A stretch of DNA of 64,000 bases from an uncultured Stenotrophomonas sp. (GCA_900078405.1 FLTS01000001.1:2070626-2134625); one strand, 5' to 3'. Positions 18,404 to 28,700 are shown, counted from the first letter of the stretch. The notes: generated from the letters alone by a model not told the origin. Numbers and translations are program-made.

Positions 18404-18821
18404 CTGCGTCGTTTCCTTCGCCGCCGGCCTTGCCGTCGGCACCGTGGGAATAGATGGCAAACGGCATGCCGTCACTCCCGGGAATGGCGTACAGGTAGGG
18501 GTTGCCCCACGGGTCCGCCGGCACCCTTTCATCCAGGTAAGGACCGCGCCAACGCGCCCGCGCCCGGTCATCCGCCGGCGCGGTGTAGAGCACCGCCAGT
18601 CCTTCCTCGGTGGTCGGCAGGCGCCCCACCTCCAGGCGGAAGGTCTCGATGGCACCCCGCAGAAGCCGGGCCTGGGTCTCGGCCACCTGCACCTTCGAGC
18701 TGTCCACCCGACTGAACAGGCGCGGCCCGACCAGACTGGCGATGAGGCCGATGATCACCAGAACCACCAGCATTTCCAGCAGGGTAAATCCGCGCATGCG
18801 TCGATATCCGCGCACTTTCAT
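18375..18821 (-). CDS. xpsG: Type II secretion major pseudopilin GspG
   Basis: 148 residues from MKVRGYRRMRG/FTLLEMLVVLVIIGLIA, with a GGAGA ribosome site 8 nt upstream. The major pseudopilin signature is well kept: RLPTTEEGLAVL, YLDERVPADPWGNPYLY and the calcium-site loop near GSDGMPFAIYSHGADG. It polymerises into the pseudopilus that pushes substrate through the secretin. A 16-nt gap separates it from gspF. Confidence 0.96.
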   Translation of the reverse strand: MKVRGYRRMRGFTLLEMLVVLVIIGLIASLVGPRLFSRVDSSKVQVAETQARLLRGAIETFRLEVGRLPTTEEGLAVLYTAPADDRARARWRGPYLDERVPADPWGNPYLYAIPGSDGMPFAIYSHGADGKAGGEGNDADVGFLPQGQ

Positions 18822-18837
18822 CTTTTTCTCCGAATCT

Positions 18838-20049
18838 CTAAAGAGGGACATCGTTGACACTCGTGATGGCAAGAATGATCGCCGTCATGATCACACCGAC
18901 CACCACGCCGATCAGGATGATGGCCAGCGGTTCGATCAATTGCAGGGCCCGTTTCATGCGGTCGCGGCCGGTGGCTTCGTACAACCCGGCCAATGCCGAC
19001 AGGAGCTTGGGCAGTTCACCGCTGGCCTCGCCTACCGCCACGAGATCATAGCCAGTCGGGTTGAGGGCGCGGTGCTCGCGCAATGCGGCCGACAGGGTCA
19101 TGCCGCCCTTGACCCCCTTGACCACCGCCGCAAGGCGGTTGCGCAGGAAGCCGAAGCGCACGGCGGCAGCGGACAGGCCCAGCGCGCGCACCAGCTCGAC
19201 CTTGCCTTCCAGCAACGCGGCCAGGGTACTGGCCCAACGGCCAACCTCCGCTTCCAGTACCCATTCGCCAACGACGGGCAGCTTGATCAGCGCTTCCGCC
19301 AGCTTTTCCCGGAATCCGGGCAGGCCGTACAGGGCACGGGCAATGGCCGCCACGGCGATCACCACGCCTGCAACCCACCAGGCATGGGAGCTGAGCCACA
19401 CCCCGGTGCTGATGACCCAGCGGGAAAGCGCGGGCATGCTTTCCCCGTGCTGGGTCAGCAAGCCACCGAAACGCGGGACGACCCACATGAAGATGATGCC
19501 GACCGCCGCCACGCCGGAAAGCACCAGCACTGCCGGATAGATCATCGCCCCGGTCATTTCCTGACGGACACGCTGGTCGTATTCGAACTGGCGGACGCCA
19601 CCGCGCATCGACTCGGCCATTCGTCCGGTCGCCTCGCCCGCCTGCATCAGCTGGTGCATGTATTCAGGCACGGGAAGCCCGGATTCGCGCAGGGCGGTGC
19701 TGAAGCTTTCACCGCGCCGCACCGCCTTCTCCATCGACGCGAAGGCACCGGTCAGGGAGGGGTGATGGCTGGATTTGGCAAGGGATGAAAGACAGGTGAC
19801 GAGCCCGACACCCGCTTCCAGCAAGGCGGTGAATTCCTGCAGCACCAGTTGCAGTTCACGCGTGGACGCATGCTTGCGACGACTGGACAGGGAACGGCCA
19901 CTGCGCGACTGCTTCAACGAATACGGGGTCAGCCCCATGACCGCCAGGCGCCGCGCCGCATCCGCTTCGGAGGCAGCATCCACGGCACCGGTCAACTTGC
20001 TGCCACTCCGGTCCAGTGCCTCATAGCGGTATTGCAGCATGTCACTCAT
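18838..20049 (-). CDS. xpsF: Type II secretion inner membrane platform protein GspF
   Basis: 403 residues from MSDMLQYRYEALDRSG; an ATG three codons later is equally possible. It has two cytoplasmic T2SSF domains (ELQLVLQEFTALLEAGVGL ~75-200 and WASTLAALLEGKVELVRALGL ~275-390) and three membrane spans, including a C-terminal one (LAIILIGVVVGVIMTAIILA). It is the polytopic base of the pseudopilus assembly machine. It overlaps the gspE stop by 8 nt. Confidence 0.95.
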   Translation of the reverse strand: MSDMLQYRYEALDRSGSKLTGAVDAASEADAARRLAVMGLTPYSLKQSRSGRSLSSRRKHASTRELQLVLQEFTALLEAGVGLVTCLSSLAKSSHHPSLTGAFASMEKAVRRGESFSTALRESGLPVPEYMHQLMQAGEATGRMAESMRGGVRQFEYDQRVRQEMTGAMIYPAVLVLSGVAAVGIIFMWVVPRFGGLLTQHGESMPALSRWVISTGVWLSSHAWWVAGVVIAVAAIARALYGLPGFREKLAEALIKLPVVGEWVLEAEVGRWASTLAALLEGKVELVRALGLSAAAVRFGFLRNRLAAVVKGVKGGMTLSAALREHRALNPTGYDLVAVGEASGELPKLLSALAGLYEATGRDRMKRALQLIEPLAIILIGVVVGVIMTAIILAITSVNDVPL

Positions 20050-21790
20050 CCGCGGCCATTCCACCGGTGACACGCACGACTTCCTCGACGGTGGTCAGCC
20101 CCGCCCTCGCCTTCAGCAACCCATCGTCCCGCAGGGTTCTGCCTCCCTGGGCGTTGACCAGGCTGCGCATCTTCTCGGCCGTCGCGCCGGCGATGACCAG
20201 CTCCTGCAGTTCAGGGGTCACGTCCACCAATTCATAAATGCCCAGGCGCCCCCGGTAACCCGTGCCCTGGCAGTGCGCACAGCCGACCGCCTCCTTCCAG
20301 GCCGCTTCGCTACCCGCTTCGGCCAACGGCTCCACCATCTGCCTGAATACAGGCAGGACCTCGGCCGGACGGCTGCAGCGCGGGCACAGCCGGCGCACCA
20401 GGCGCTGGGCCTGCACCGCACGCACGCTGGTCGCCACGAGGAAAGGCTCCACCCCCATGTCGATCAGGCGGGTGAACGCGCTCACCGCATCGTTGGTATG
20501 CAGGGTCGACAGCACGAGGTGGCCGGTGAGAGATGACTGGACCGCGATTTCCGCCGTTTCCAGATCGCGGATTTCGCCGATCATGATGACGTCCGGATCC
20601 TGGCGGAGGATGGCCCGCAGCGCGCGCGCAAAGGTGTAGCCGATGTCCGAGTTGGCCTGGATCTGGGTGACGCCATCCACCTCGTACTCCACCGGATCCT
20701 CGACGGTGATGATCTTGCGGTCCCGCTGGTTCATCTCCTCCAGGGTTGCGTAGAGCGTCGTCGATTTGCCCGAACCCGTCGGGCCGGTCACCAGGATCAC
20801 CCCGTGCGGCTCTGCGACCCAGGTGCGGAACAACGCCAGATCACGCGGGGAAAAGCCCAGTTTTTCAAGGCTCAGGTCATTGCGTTCCTTGGGCAGCAAA
20901 CGCAGCACGATCGACTCGCCGTGGACAGCCGGAACGGCCGAGGCACGGATATCCACTTCCTGCCCGCTCACGCGGACGCTCAAGCGGCCATCCTGCGGCA
21001 GGCGGCGTTCGGCAATGTCCATGCCCGAGATCAGTTTCACGCGGGAGGCGACGGCCGGGTAACGGCTCGCCGGCAGCACCATGCGCGTGTGCAGTATGCC
21101 GTCCGTGCGCATGCGCACATTGAACACGGACTCCTCCGGCTCGATGTGGATATCGGAGGCTCGCTGATCCATCGCCTGGGCCAGGATGTTGTTGACCAGC
21201 TCTATGACCGGGGCCTCCTCCGCAAGTTCACGGAGATGGCTGACATCGTCGTCCAGATCCATGTCCCCGCGGGCACGGGCGTTGCCGACCATGTCGATCA
21301 GCCGTTCCGTTTCCTGCGATTTGGCCAGACGCCAGGCCCATGCGGGGCCGAATGCCTTGTCCAGGGCTTCATTCACCGAGGGATCGAGCGGGTCACGCGC
21401 GACTGCGAGGACCCTTCCCTCGGCGACTTCCCAGGCCACGATGCCGTTGTCCAGCCACCACTCCAGGCTGTAACCGGCATTGCCCAGCACCGACCGCACA
21501 CCCTCTCCCCCGGCCGGCCACTCGTCGCCGGCAAGCATCGGGATACCCAGTTGGTCGGACAGCACCGGCAGCAGGCTGTCTTCCGAAAGCGCCCCCAGCC
21601 GCACCAGGACGCTGCCGATCCTGCCACCGAACTGTGCCTGGAATGCGAGCGCCTTCTGCACGTCCCCCATGCTGACCAGTTGACGCTCAACCAGCAGTTC
21701 ACCCAGCAGGCGATGTTGCGCCGCCGGTACATCGCCCGCATGCATGCCGTTCTGCATTTCTTCCCCGATCACTCGAAAGTCCGGATCCAT
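20042..21790 (-). CDS. xpsE: Type II secretion ATPase GspE
   Basis: 582 residues. N-terminal MshEN/XpsE-N domain (LLGELLVERQLVSMGDVQKAL ~28-150), then the catalytic core: Walker A GPTGSGKST, Asp box ITVEDPVEYEVDGV, Walker B DPDVIMIGEIRD, His box LSTLHTNDA, and a zinc module with CPRC and CAHC. It powers pseudopilus growth at the inner face of the membrane via XpsL. Only 19 bp separate its start from the cbs stop, and no ribosome site or promoter is obvious there, so it may be read from upstream transcripts. Confidence 0.96.
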   Translation of the reverse strand: MDPDFRVIGEEMQNGMHAGDVPAAQHRLLGELLVERQLVSMGDVQKALAFQAQFGGRIGSVLVRLGALSEDSLLPVLSDQLGIPMLAGDEWPAGGEGVRSVLGNAGYSLEWWLDNGIVAWEVAEGRVLAVARDPLDPSVNEALDKAFGPAWAWRLAKSQETERLIDMVGNARARGDMDLDDDVSHLRELAEEAPVIELVNNILAQAMDQRASDIHIEPEESVFNVRMRTDGILHTRMVLPASRYPAVASRVKLISGMDIAERRLPQDGRLSVRVSGQEVDIRASAVPAVHGESIVLRLLPKERNDLSLEKLGFSPRDLALFRTWVAEPHGVILVTGPTGSGKSTTLYATLEEMNQRDRKIITVEDPVEYEVDGVTQIQANSDIGYTFARALRAILRQDPDVIMIGEIRDLETAEIAVQSSLTGHLVLSTLHTNDAVSAFTRLIDMGVEPFLVATSVRAVQAQRLVRRLCPRCSRPAEVLPVFRQMVEPLAEAGSEAAWKEAVGCAHCQGTGYRGRLGIYELVDVTPELQELVIAGATAEKMRSLVNAQGGRTLRDDGLLKARAGLTTVEEVVRVTGGMAADE

Positions 21791-21809
21791 CGATCCATTG
21801 GCCCAGGTG

Positions 21810-23180
<1,371 letters not shown>

Positions 23181-23354
23181 CGAATGTGTCTGGGAATCGC
23201 GCCGCACCGCGGCTGGAGCCCGATTATCCGATGGATGTGCCTGAAAGTCAGGCAAGGTCGCTGCCCGCACCGCGGCCGGCAGGTGACGCGGGCGGCGGCG
23301 GCCGACGAGGAGGCCACCACCGCCCGCGACGGAAAGGTGCTGCGTGGGGAAGGT

Positions 23355-23573
23355 TCAGTTGGGTCGGCTTTCGTACATGCGCAACAGCCGCTGCTTGGCC
23401 AGCAGCTTCTCGCGCTTCATCATTCCCAGCGTGGCATCGTCGATGGGAAGTACCCCCAGCTCCGCATCCATGCATTTCTTGTTCAGCTTCTTGTGCTGTT
23501 GGTAGAGCTGCCTGAATTCGGGGTTGGCCTTCATCAGTGCATCGATTTCATTCTGCGGCTGCTCTTCGAACAT
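23355..23573 (-). CDS. YdcH family (DUF465) small protein
   Basis: 72 residues, MFEEQPQNEIDALMKANPEF onward, almost wholly helical and charged, ending LLAKQRLLRMYESRPN. The start is fixed by a perfect AAGGAGGT ribosome site. Length and the pattern NPEFRQLYQQHKKLNKKCMDAE fit the YdcH family of small coiled-coil proteins, whose function is not established. It is a single-gene unit between cbs and a repeat-rich spacer. Confidence 0.85.
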   Translation of the reverse strand: MFEEQPQNEIDALMKANPEFRQLYQQHKKLNKKCMDAELGVLPIDDATLGMMKREKLLAKQRLLRMYESRPN

Positions 23574-23599
23574 GGTGACCTCCTTCATGCGGAAACAAG

Positions 23600-23628
23600 A
23601 ACGCCCCGGCCTTGCGGCACGGGGCGTT
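23600..23628. other. Hairpin upstream of the YdcH gene
   Basis: Stem AACGCCCCG/CGGGGCGTT with 11-nt loop. On the minus strand it is followed by CTTGTTT, so it could act as a weak terminator for readthrough entering the YdcH gene, or as leader structure. Confidence 0.4.
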
Positions 23629-23898
23629 GCTGGATCGGAGAAACCTGGCCACGCATGACCGAACCCCCGCCCCGCTTCCGGGCCATGCCCCGGAAGTTGC
23701 TTGGTACTGGTTCGCGCCATTGCTGCACCGGCCCGGTCCTCCTGCTGTCCGGGCGACGACGTTGCCGCCCGGACGATTGACCCTACGCCTGAAAAAAGGT
23801 TCCGGCAAGGGGCGGAAACCGGTATCGGCACGGTTCATGACCGGCCGCGCATTCAGCCTTCGGGAAGGCCCTCAAGACATCGGCAAACTTGATGCAGG

Positions 23899-23963
23899 CG
23901 CCGGGCTTGCCCGGCACCAGGCCTCGCCGGGAACGCTCCGTGCGGGGCAAGCCCCGCACCTAC
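23899..23963. repeat. Intergenic palindromic repeat, family 1 (GTAGGTGCGGGGC type)
   Basis: Two hairpins: CGCCGGGCTTGCCCGGCA (23899-23916) and, at 23941-23963 on the minus strand, the GTAG-headed GTAGGTGCGGGGC core with its inverted arm. The core is the same as at 28569 and nearly the same as at 9652. The 446-bp gap 23574-24019 otherwise shows only hairpins and no convincing gene. Confidence 0.75.
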
Positions 23964-23969
23964 GGATAC

Positions 23970-23998
23970 GGGGCCTGCCGCCATGTACGGCAGGCCCC
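23970..23998 (-). terminator. Probable terminator hairpin of the OmpA-like/DUF4398 operon
   Basis: Perfect 11-bp stem GGGGCCTGCCG/CGGCAGGCCCC with a 7-nt loop, 22 bp past the stop at 24020. There is no uridine run, so termination is inferred from position and stem strength. Confidence 0.55.
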
Positions 23999-24019
23999 GC
24001 GATCACACGCGCCACCGGG

Positions 24020-24901
24020 TCATGGGGCGATGATGACCTCGGCCGAACGGGCGCGGGTGGCGGCGGCCTTCTTGCCGCTCACCTGCAACCGGCTGGCGGC
24101 CACGCCGGCGGCCACCAGCGCATCCTTCAGCGCCTGCGCACGGCGCTGGCCAACGCCGTTGGCGCTGTCGTAGCCCTCGATGGTCACCCGCCCCTTCTTG
24201 CCGATGTTCAGGTATTCGGCCAGTGCCTTGAGCTGGTCCTGCGCGCCGGCGGACAGGCTGGCCTGCCCCGCGGCGAAGGCGTCGCCGGGCAGGGCGAACA
24301 CCTCGCCACGGCGGCCGAAGGTGGAGTTCGGCAACTTCTGCCCGGACACCAGTTCGGCTTCCTCGCGCGCCAGCTTGGCCGCGTTCTGCTGGGCCGCGCT
24401 GACCCGCGCGGCCTGCTTGCCGGCAACGCTGCTCAACGCGATTTCCGCATCTTGCCGGGCCAAGATCTCGGCCTCGGCGGCCTGGCGCAGGCGCTCGCTT
24501 TCCTCGGCCTGGATCTGCGCCTGCACGCGCAGTTTCTCGGCCTCGCGGCGGGCGCGGTCGGCGTCGCGGCGGCTGGCCTCGATCAGCAGTTCGCTGCGGG
24601 TTCGCTCCAGTCGTTCGACCTCACGCTGGGCGACCTCGGTACGGGCGCTGGTTTCGGCGATCTCCACCCGGCGTTCGGCCAGGTAGCGCGCCTGTTCCAG
24701 GTTCTTGCGCCTGGCCTTGGCCAGCTCCGCCACCGCCTGCCGTGCCTGCAGGCGCTCGTAGGCGGCGACGTCGGCGGTGTCCAGATTCGCCTGCAGGGCG
24801 ATCAGGCGCTGATTCAGCACGGCCACCGCCGGGTCTTCGGCGGCAGTGGCCAGCAGCGGCAGGGCCAGCAGGCCGGCGGCGAGCAGGTTCCTGATGTTCA
24901 T
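24020..24901 (-). CDS. Periplasmic coiled-coil protein with OmpA-like C-terminal domain
   Basis: 293 residues. Signal peptide MNIRNLLAAGLLALPLLATA, then ~160 residues of Ala/Glu/Arg-rich coiled coil (LERTRSELLIEASRRDADRA, EEAELVSGQKLPNST). An OmpA-like peptidoglycan-associating domain follows (~205-293: GDAFAAGQASLSAGAQDQL, VTIEGYDSANG, RRAQALKDALVAAG). A GGGGAGG ribosome site precedes the ATG. The start overlaps the stop of the DUF4398 gene as ATGA, so the two are a coupled pair. It probably links envelope layers; the exact role is unknown. Confidence 0.85.
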   Translation of the reverse strand: MNIRNLLAAGLLALPLLATAAEDPAVAVLNQRLIALQANLDTADVAAYERLQARQAVAELAKARRKNLEQARYLAERRVEIAETSARTEVAQREVERLERTRSELLIEASRRDADRARREAEKLRVQAQIQAEESERLRQAAEAEILARQDAEIALSSVAGKQAARVSAAQQNAAKLAREEAELVSGQKLPNSTFGRRGEVFALPGDAFAAGQASLSAGAQDQLKALAEYLNIGKKGRVTIEGYDSANGVGQRRAQALKDALVAAGVAASRLQVSGKKAAATRARSAEVIIAP

Positions 24902-25287
24902 CGGCGCGCCTCCCCGGTTGCCAATTGCCTTTGCAGGCGTTCCACCTCGGCCTTGCGCTGGGCCAGCGTGGCCTGCGCCACCGCCTCCTCGCTGCGGGCG
25001 CGGGCGAGGTCGGCGTCGACCGCGGCACGCTGGGCCAGCAGCGGGGCCTGCTTGCGCTGCCGGCGGTCGCCGGCGGCGCGCTGGGCCTGTTCCAGCTGCT
25101 GGCGGGCCAGTGCCATCGTGTCCGGCGCGTACTGGTCGGCATCGGCGCGGTCGGCGCGTTCCACCGCCTGCTGCGCGGCCAGCAGGTCGGCCGCGGCCGG
25201 GTCCTGCGCCCACGCGCTGGCACAGAGCGCGGATGCGCAGGCGGTCACATACAGGAGACGTCGTAATTGTGCGAAGCTAGGTTTCAT
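24898..25287 (-). CDS. DUF4398 family periplasmic protein
   Basis: 129 residues. An N-terminal signal (LLYVTACASALCASAWAQ) is followed by a helical, Ala/Gln/Arg-rich body with LAARQQ-like heptads (ALARQQLEQAQRAAGDRR), the DUF4398 pattern. It is the first gene of a two-gene operon with the OmpA-like protein, and divergent from pilU with 95 bp between the start codons. Function is unknown; coupling to an OmpA-domain protein suggests an envelope role. Confidence 0.8.
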   Translation of the reverse strand: MKPSFAQLRRLLYVTACASALCASAWAQDPAAADLLAAQQAVERADRADADQYAPDTMALARQQLEQAQRAAGDRRQRKQAPLLAQRAAVDADLARARSEEAVAQATLAQRKAEVERLQRQLATGEARR

Positions 25288-25382
25288 TGGGGAGCCGTCG
25301 CGGAATGAATGAGCGCGGCCATTGTCGTCAAGGCCACCACGTGCATCAACGGCACCGGGCCGTCTGCGGGGAAACTTTACCT

Positions 25383-26516
25383 ATGGATATCGGCTATTTC
25401 CTGAAGCTGATGACCGAAAAGAACGCTTCGGACATGTTCCTGACCACCGGGGCGCCGGTCTACATCAAGATCGAAGGCAAGCTCTACCCGCTGGGCAACA
25501 CCGGCCTGCCGCCGGGCATGGTCAAGAAGATCGCCTACTCGCTGATGGACGAGGGCCAGGTACCGCAGTTCGAACGCGACCTGGAGCTGAACATGGCCAT
25601 CGCGCTGGCCGACGCCGGGCGCTTCCGCGTCAACGTGTTCAAGCAGCGCGGCGAGGTCGGCATGGTGATCCGCGCGATCAAGAGCCGCATCCCCAGCATC
25701 GAGGAGCTGAATCTGCCGCAGGTGCTCAAGGACGTGATCATGACCCCGCGCGGGCTGGTACTGGTGGTCGGCTCGACCGGCTCGGGCAAGTCCACCTCGC
25801 TGGCATCGATGATCGACCACCGCAACAGCACCTCCACCGGCCACATCCTCACCATCGAGGACCCGATCGAGTTCCTGCACAAGCACAAACAGTCGATCGT
25901 CAACCAGCGCGAGGTCGGCCTGGACACCCACGCCTTCCACAACGCGCTGAAGAACGCGATGCGCGAGGCGCCGGACGTGATCCTGATCGGCGAGATCCTC
26001 GACGCGGAGACGATGGAAGCGGCGATCGCCTTCGCCGAAACCGGCCACCTGTGCCTGGCGACGCTGCACTCCAACAACGCCGACCAGACCATCGAGCGCA
26101 TCCTCAACTTCTTCCCCGAGAGCGCACACAAGAACGTGCTGATGAACCTGTCGCTGAACCTGCGCGCGGTGATTTCGCAGCGCCTGGTCAAGGGCAAGGA
26201 TGGCCGCCGCCGCCCGGCCACCGAGGTGCTGATCAACACGCCGATGATCCGCGACCTGCTGCGCCGCGGCGAGGTGCATGCGATCAAGCAGGCGATGGAG
26301 GAGTCGCTGGAAGAGGGCATGCAGAGCTTCGACCAGTGCCTGTTCCGGATGGCGAAGGACGGCATCATCGAGCAGGAAGAAGCCCTGCGCGCGGCCGATT
26401 CGCGCGATGGGCTGGCACTGAAGTTCCGCCTGTCCGAGGGCGGCAGCGGCGAGCACGACCCCTACGCGGACTTCTCCGCCCCGGCAGCGGCGCCGTCGAT
26501 CACGCACGGGTTTTGA
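25383..26516 (+). CDS. pilU: Type IV pilus retraction ATPase paralog PilU
   Basis: 377 residues from MDIGYFLKLMTEKNASDMFL. PilT-family ATPase: Walker A GSTGSGKST (~139-147), Asp box ILTIEDPIEFLH, Walker B APDVILIGEI, His box CLATLHSNNA. The C-terminal extension (QAMEESLEEGMQSFDQCLFRMAKDG) and 377-residue length mark PilU instead of PilT. It assists PilT in disassembling type IV pili. pilT is not next to it, and no other pilus gene is visible in the window. Confidence 0.93.
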   Translation: MDIGYFLKLMTEKNASDMFLTTGAPVYIKIEGKLYPLGNTGLPPGMVKKIAYSLMDEGQVPQFERDLELNMAIALADAGRFRVNVFKQRGEVGMVIRAIKSRIPSIEELNLPQVLKDVIMTPRGLVLVVGSTGSGKSTSLASMIDHRNSTSTGHILTIEDPIEFLHKHKQSIVNQREVGLDTHAFHNALKNAMREAPDVILIGEILDAETMEAAIAFAETGHLCLATLHSNNADQTIERILNFFPESAHKNVLMNLSLNLRAVISQRLVKGKDGRRRPATEVLINTPMIRDLLRRGEVHAIKQAMEESLEEGMQSFDQCLFRMAKDGIIEQEEALRAADSRDGLALKFRLSEGGSGEHDPYADFSAPAAAPSITHGF

Positions 26517-26591
26517 AGCCGGGAACGAGGAACGGGGCATGACGGCTTGCCGGCACGGGGGCTTCCCCCGACCCGTTGAGTCGCCGAAGGC

Positions 26592-26661
26592 GTAGGTCGG
26601 GGCTACGTCCCCGACGTTCCGTGCACCCGAACATGCCGCCGGGGGCGTAGCCCCGACCTAC
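26592..26661. repeat. Intergenic palindromic repeat, family 2 (GTAGGTCGGGGC type), paired
   Basis: A GTAG-headed unit (GTAGGTCGGGGCTACG..., 26592-26615) and an inverted copy (minus strand, 26661-26641) form a head-to-head pair. Together they could fold as one long stem or two hairpins. The same unit occurs at 42474-42545 and a degenerate one at 27438-27501. It matches the style of GTAG (SMAG/REP) elements of Stenotrophomonas. It lies between convergent pilU and maiA. Confidence 0.8.
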
Positions 26662-26679
26662 GAGTGCCGGCGGTGTGCT

Positions 26680-27336
26680 TCAAGCCGCATCCGGCTGGTT
26701 TTCCGGGCGCGCGGCATCGAAGGCCGACAGTTGCAGGCAGGCGGCTTCGATCCGGCGCAGGGTCGGGAAGGCGTCGAGGTCGAGCTTGAAGCGCCGCGCG
26801 TTGTACAGCTGCGGCAGCAGGCAGCAATCGGCCAGCCCCGGCGCGTCGCCGTGGCAGTAGCGGCCGGTGTCCGCCGAGGCGGCGAGCATGGCCTCCATCG
26901 CGGCGAAGCCCTCGCGCATCCAGTGCAGCACCCAGTCGTCGCGTTCGGCCTGCGGCACGTTCCATTGCCGATCGAAGAACTGCAGCACGCGCAGATTGTT
27001 GAGCGGGTGGATGTCGCAGGCCACCAGCTGTGCCAGCGCGCGCACCCGCGCGCGGCCGGCGGCATCGGCCGGCAGCAGCGGCGACTGCGGACGGGTTTCT
27101 TCGAGGTATTCGAGGATCGCCAGCGACTGGGTCAGCACGCGCCCGCCGTCGCGCAGCGCCGGCACCAGTTGCTGCGGGTTGAGCGCGGCATAGTCCGGCG
27201 CATGTTGCTGGCCGCCGTCGCGCACCAGGTGCACCGGCACCAGCGCGTAGTCCAGCCCTTTCAGGTTCAGGCCGATGCGCACGCGGTAGGCCGCGCTGGA
27301 GCGCCAGTAGCTGTAGAGCGTCAATGCTGCATCCAT
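26680..27336 (-). CDS. maiA: Maleylacetoacetate isomerase (zeta-class GST)
   Basis: 218 residues from MDAALTLYSYWRSSAAYRVR, with an AGGGAGA ribosome site. The zeta-class motif SxSCxxR appears as YWRSSAAYRVRIGLNLKG (Ala-Ala replaces the usual Ser-Cys segment, commonly tolerated), then QLVPALRDGGRVLTQSLAILEYLEE, the cis-Pro/glutathione site. The C-terminal helical domain carries DIHPLNNLRVLQFF and GDAPGLADCCLLPQLYNARRF. It isomerises maleylacetoacetate to fumarylacetoacetate in tyrosine breakdown; a fumarylacetoacetase-like gene lies just upstream. Confidence 0.88.
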   Translation of the reverse strand: MDAALTLYSYWRSSAAYRVRIGLNLKGLDYALVPVHLVRDGGQQHAPDYAALNPQQLVPALRDGGRVLTQSLAILEYLEETRPQSPLLPADAAGRARVRALAQLVACDIHPLNNLRVLQFFDRQWNVPQAERDDWVLHWMREGFAAMEAMLAASADTGRYCHGDAPGLADCCLLPQLYNARRFKLDLDAFPTLRRIEAACLQLSAFDAARPENQPDAA

Positions 27337-27437
27337 CGTGGTTCTCCCTGCTGTACGCGCCCACCATACAAGGCCGGCATGGCCCCTGCCCTGCCTCCGG
27401 TCGGTCCGTTGCACCGCTGGCCGGCTCGGTATCGCGC

Positions 27438-27501
27438 AGGCCGGGACTACGTCCCCGACGCCACCTTGTCCGTGGAGCCGGGGACGCAGCCCCGACCTGC
27501 G
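27438..27501. repeat. Degenerate palindromic repeat, family 2
   Basis: AGGCCGGGACTACGTCCCCG at the left and CGGGGACGCAGCCCCGACCT at the right form an imperfect inverted pair related to the 26592 element. It fills most of the 184-bp spacer between the FAH gene and maiA. Confidence 0.6.
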
Positions 27502-27520
27502 GATTGCGGGAACCGCATGA

Positions 27521-28510
27521 TCAGGGGCGCTGCGCCTGCTCGATGCGCTGTTCGATCGCGCCGAAGATGCTGTTGTCCTCGCGGTCGAACATCTCGATGC
27601 GCACCACGTCGCCGAAGCTCATGAACGGGGTGGACGGCTTGCCGTCACGCAGCGCCTCGACGGTGCGGCGCTCGGCGAAGCACGAGGCGCCCAGTGCGGT
27701 GTCCTCGTTGGCGATGGTGCCGGAACCGACGATGGTGCCGGCCGACAACGGCCGGGTCTTGGCCACGTGCGCCACCAGCTGCGCGAAGTCGAACTGCATG
27801 TCCACACCGGCCTCCGGCGCGCCGAACCACTCGCCGTTGATGTGCGTCACCAGCGGCAGATGCACCTTGTTGCCCTGCCAGGCATTGCCCAGCTCGTCGG
27901 GGGTGACGAACACCGGGCTCAGCGCCGAGCGCGGCTTGGATTGCAGGAAGCCGAAGCCCTTGGCCAGTTCCGGCGGAATCAGGTTGCGCAGGCTGACGTC
28001 GTTGACCAGCCCGATCAGCTGGATGTGGCCGGCCGCCTGTTCCGGCGTCACCGCCATCGGCACGTCGTCGGTGACGACCACGATCTCCGCCTCCAGGTCG
28101 ATGCCGTAATCCTCGCTGACCACCTTCACCGCATCGCGCGGGCCGTGGAAGCCGGCGCTGGTGGCCTGGTACATCAGCGGGTCACTGTAGAAGCTCTCGG
28201 GCACCTCGGCGCCGCGCGCCTTGCGCACCCGCGCCACGTGCGGCAGGTAGGCGCTGCCGTCGACGAACTCGTAGGCGCGCGGCAGCGGCGCGGCCAGTGC
28301 CTGCATGTCCAGGTCGAACACGCCGTCGGCGTCGCCGCCATTGAGCGAGTCGGACAGCGCGTTCAGCCGCGGCGCGAGGTTGGACCAGTCTTCCAGCGCC
28401 TGCTGCAGGGTGGCGGCGATGCCGGTGGCGCGCACGGCGCGGGTCAGGTCACGCGAGACCACGATCAGGGTGCCGTCGCGGCCACCTTCCTTCAGGGAAC
28501 CAAGCTTCAT
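27521..28510 (-). CDS. Fumarylacetoacetate hydrolase family protein
   Basis: 329 residues from MKLGSLKEGGRDGTLIVVSR. FAH fold with the metal site: DLEAEIVVVTDDVP (acidic metal ligands), LIGLVNDVSLRNLIPPELAKGFGFLQSKP, and TIVGSGTIANED near the C-terminus. With maiA 184 bp downstream it most likely cleaves fumarylacetoacetate to fumarate and acetoacetate in homogentisate catabolism. It is shorter than the animal enzyme and belongs to the bacterial 330-residue type. Other family activities, such as acylpyruvate hydrolysis, are possible. Confidence 0.85.
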   Translation of the reverse strand: MKLGSLKEGGRDGTLIVVSRDLTRAVRATGIAATLQQALEDWSNLAPRLNALSDSLNGGDADGVFDLDMQALAAPLPRAYEFVDGSAYLPHVARVRKARGAEVPESFYSDPLMYQATSAGFHGPRDAVKVVSEDYGIDLEAEIVVVTDDVPMAVTPEQAAGHIQLIGLVNDVSLRNLIPPELAKGFGFLQSKPRSALSPVFVTPDELGNAWQGNKVHLPLVTHINGEWFGAPEAGVDMQFDFAQLVAHVAKTRPLSAGTIVGSGTIANEDTALGASCFAERRTVEALRDGKPSTPFMSFGDVVRIEMFDREDNSIFGAIEQRIEQAQRP

Positions 28511-28568
28511 CGGAGCATCCAGTTCTGCAGAGCACAAGTTTCGATTGTAACGAATCACTTGTGGGTGA

Positions 28569-28620
28569 GTAGGTGCGGGGCTTGCCCCGCATGGGCTTCG
28601 CCGGGAAAGCCTCGCCGGGC
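28569..28620. repeat. Intergenic palindromic repeat, family 1 (GTAGGTGCGGGGC type)
   Basis: The GTAG-headed 23-bp core on the plus strand (28569-28591) is followed by a weaker GCCGGGAAAGCCTCGCCGGGC stretch. It sits between the divergent FAH gene and rhlE. Confidence 0.75.
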
Positions 28621-28670
28621 CAAGACCGGGCGCTGCAGTGGCACCCGGCAGGCAAGCTGAACGGGCAGTT

Positions 28671-28700
28671 TTGGTGCCCGTCTCAAACTTCCCCTAGACT
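28671..28700 (+). promoter_or_regulatory. Candidate promoter of rhlE with long GC-rich leader
   Basis: TTGGTG (28671-28676), 18-nt spacer, TAGACT (28695-28700). The inferred leader of ~225 nt to the ATG at 28932 is GC-rich, with possible hairpins around 28725-28750. No convincing gene is seen in 28701-28931. Confidence 0.45.
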
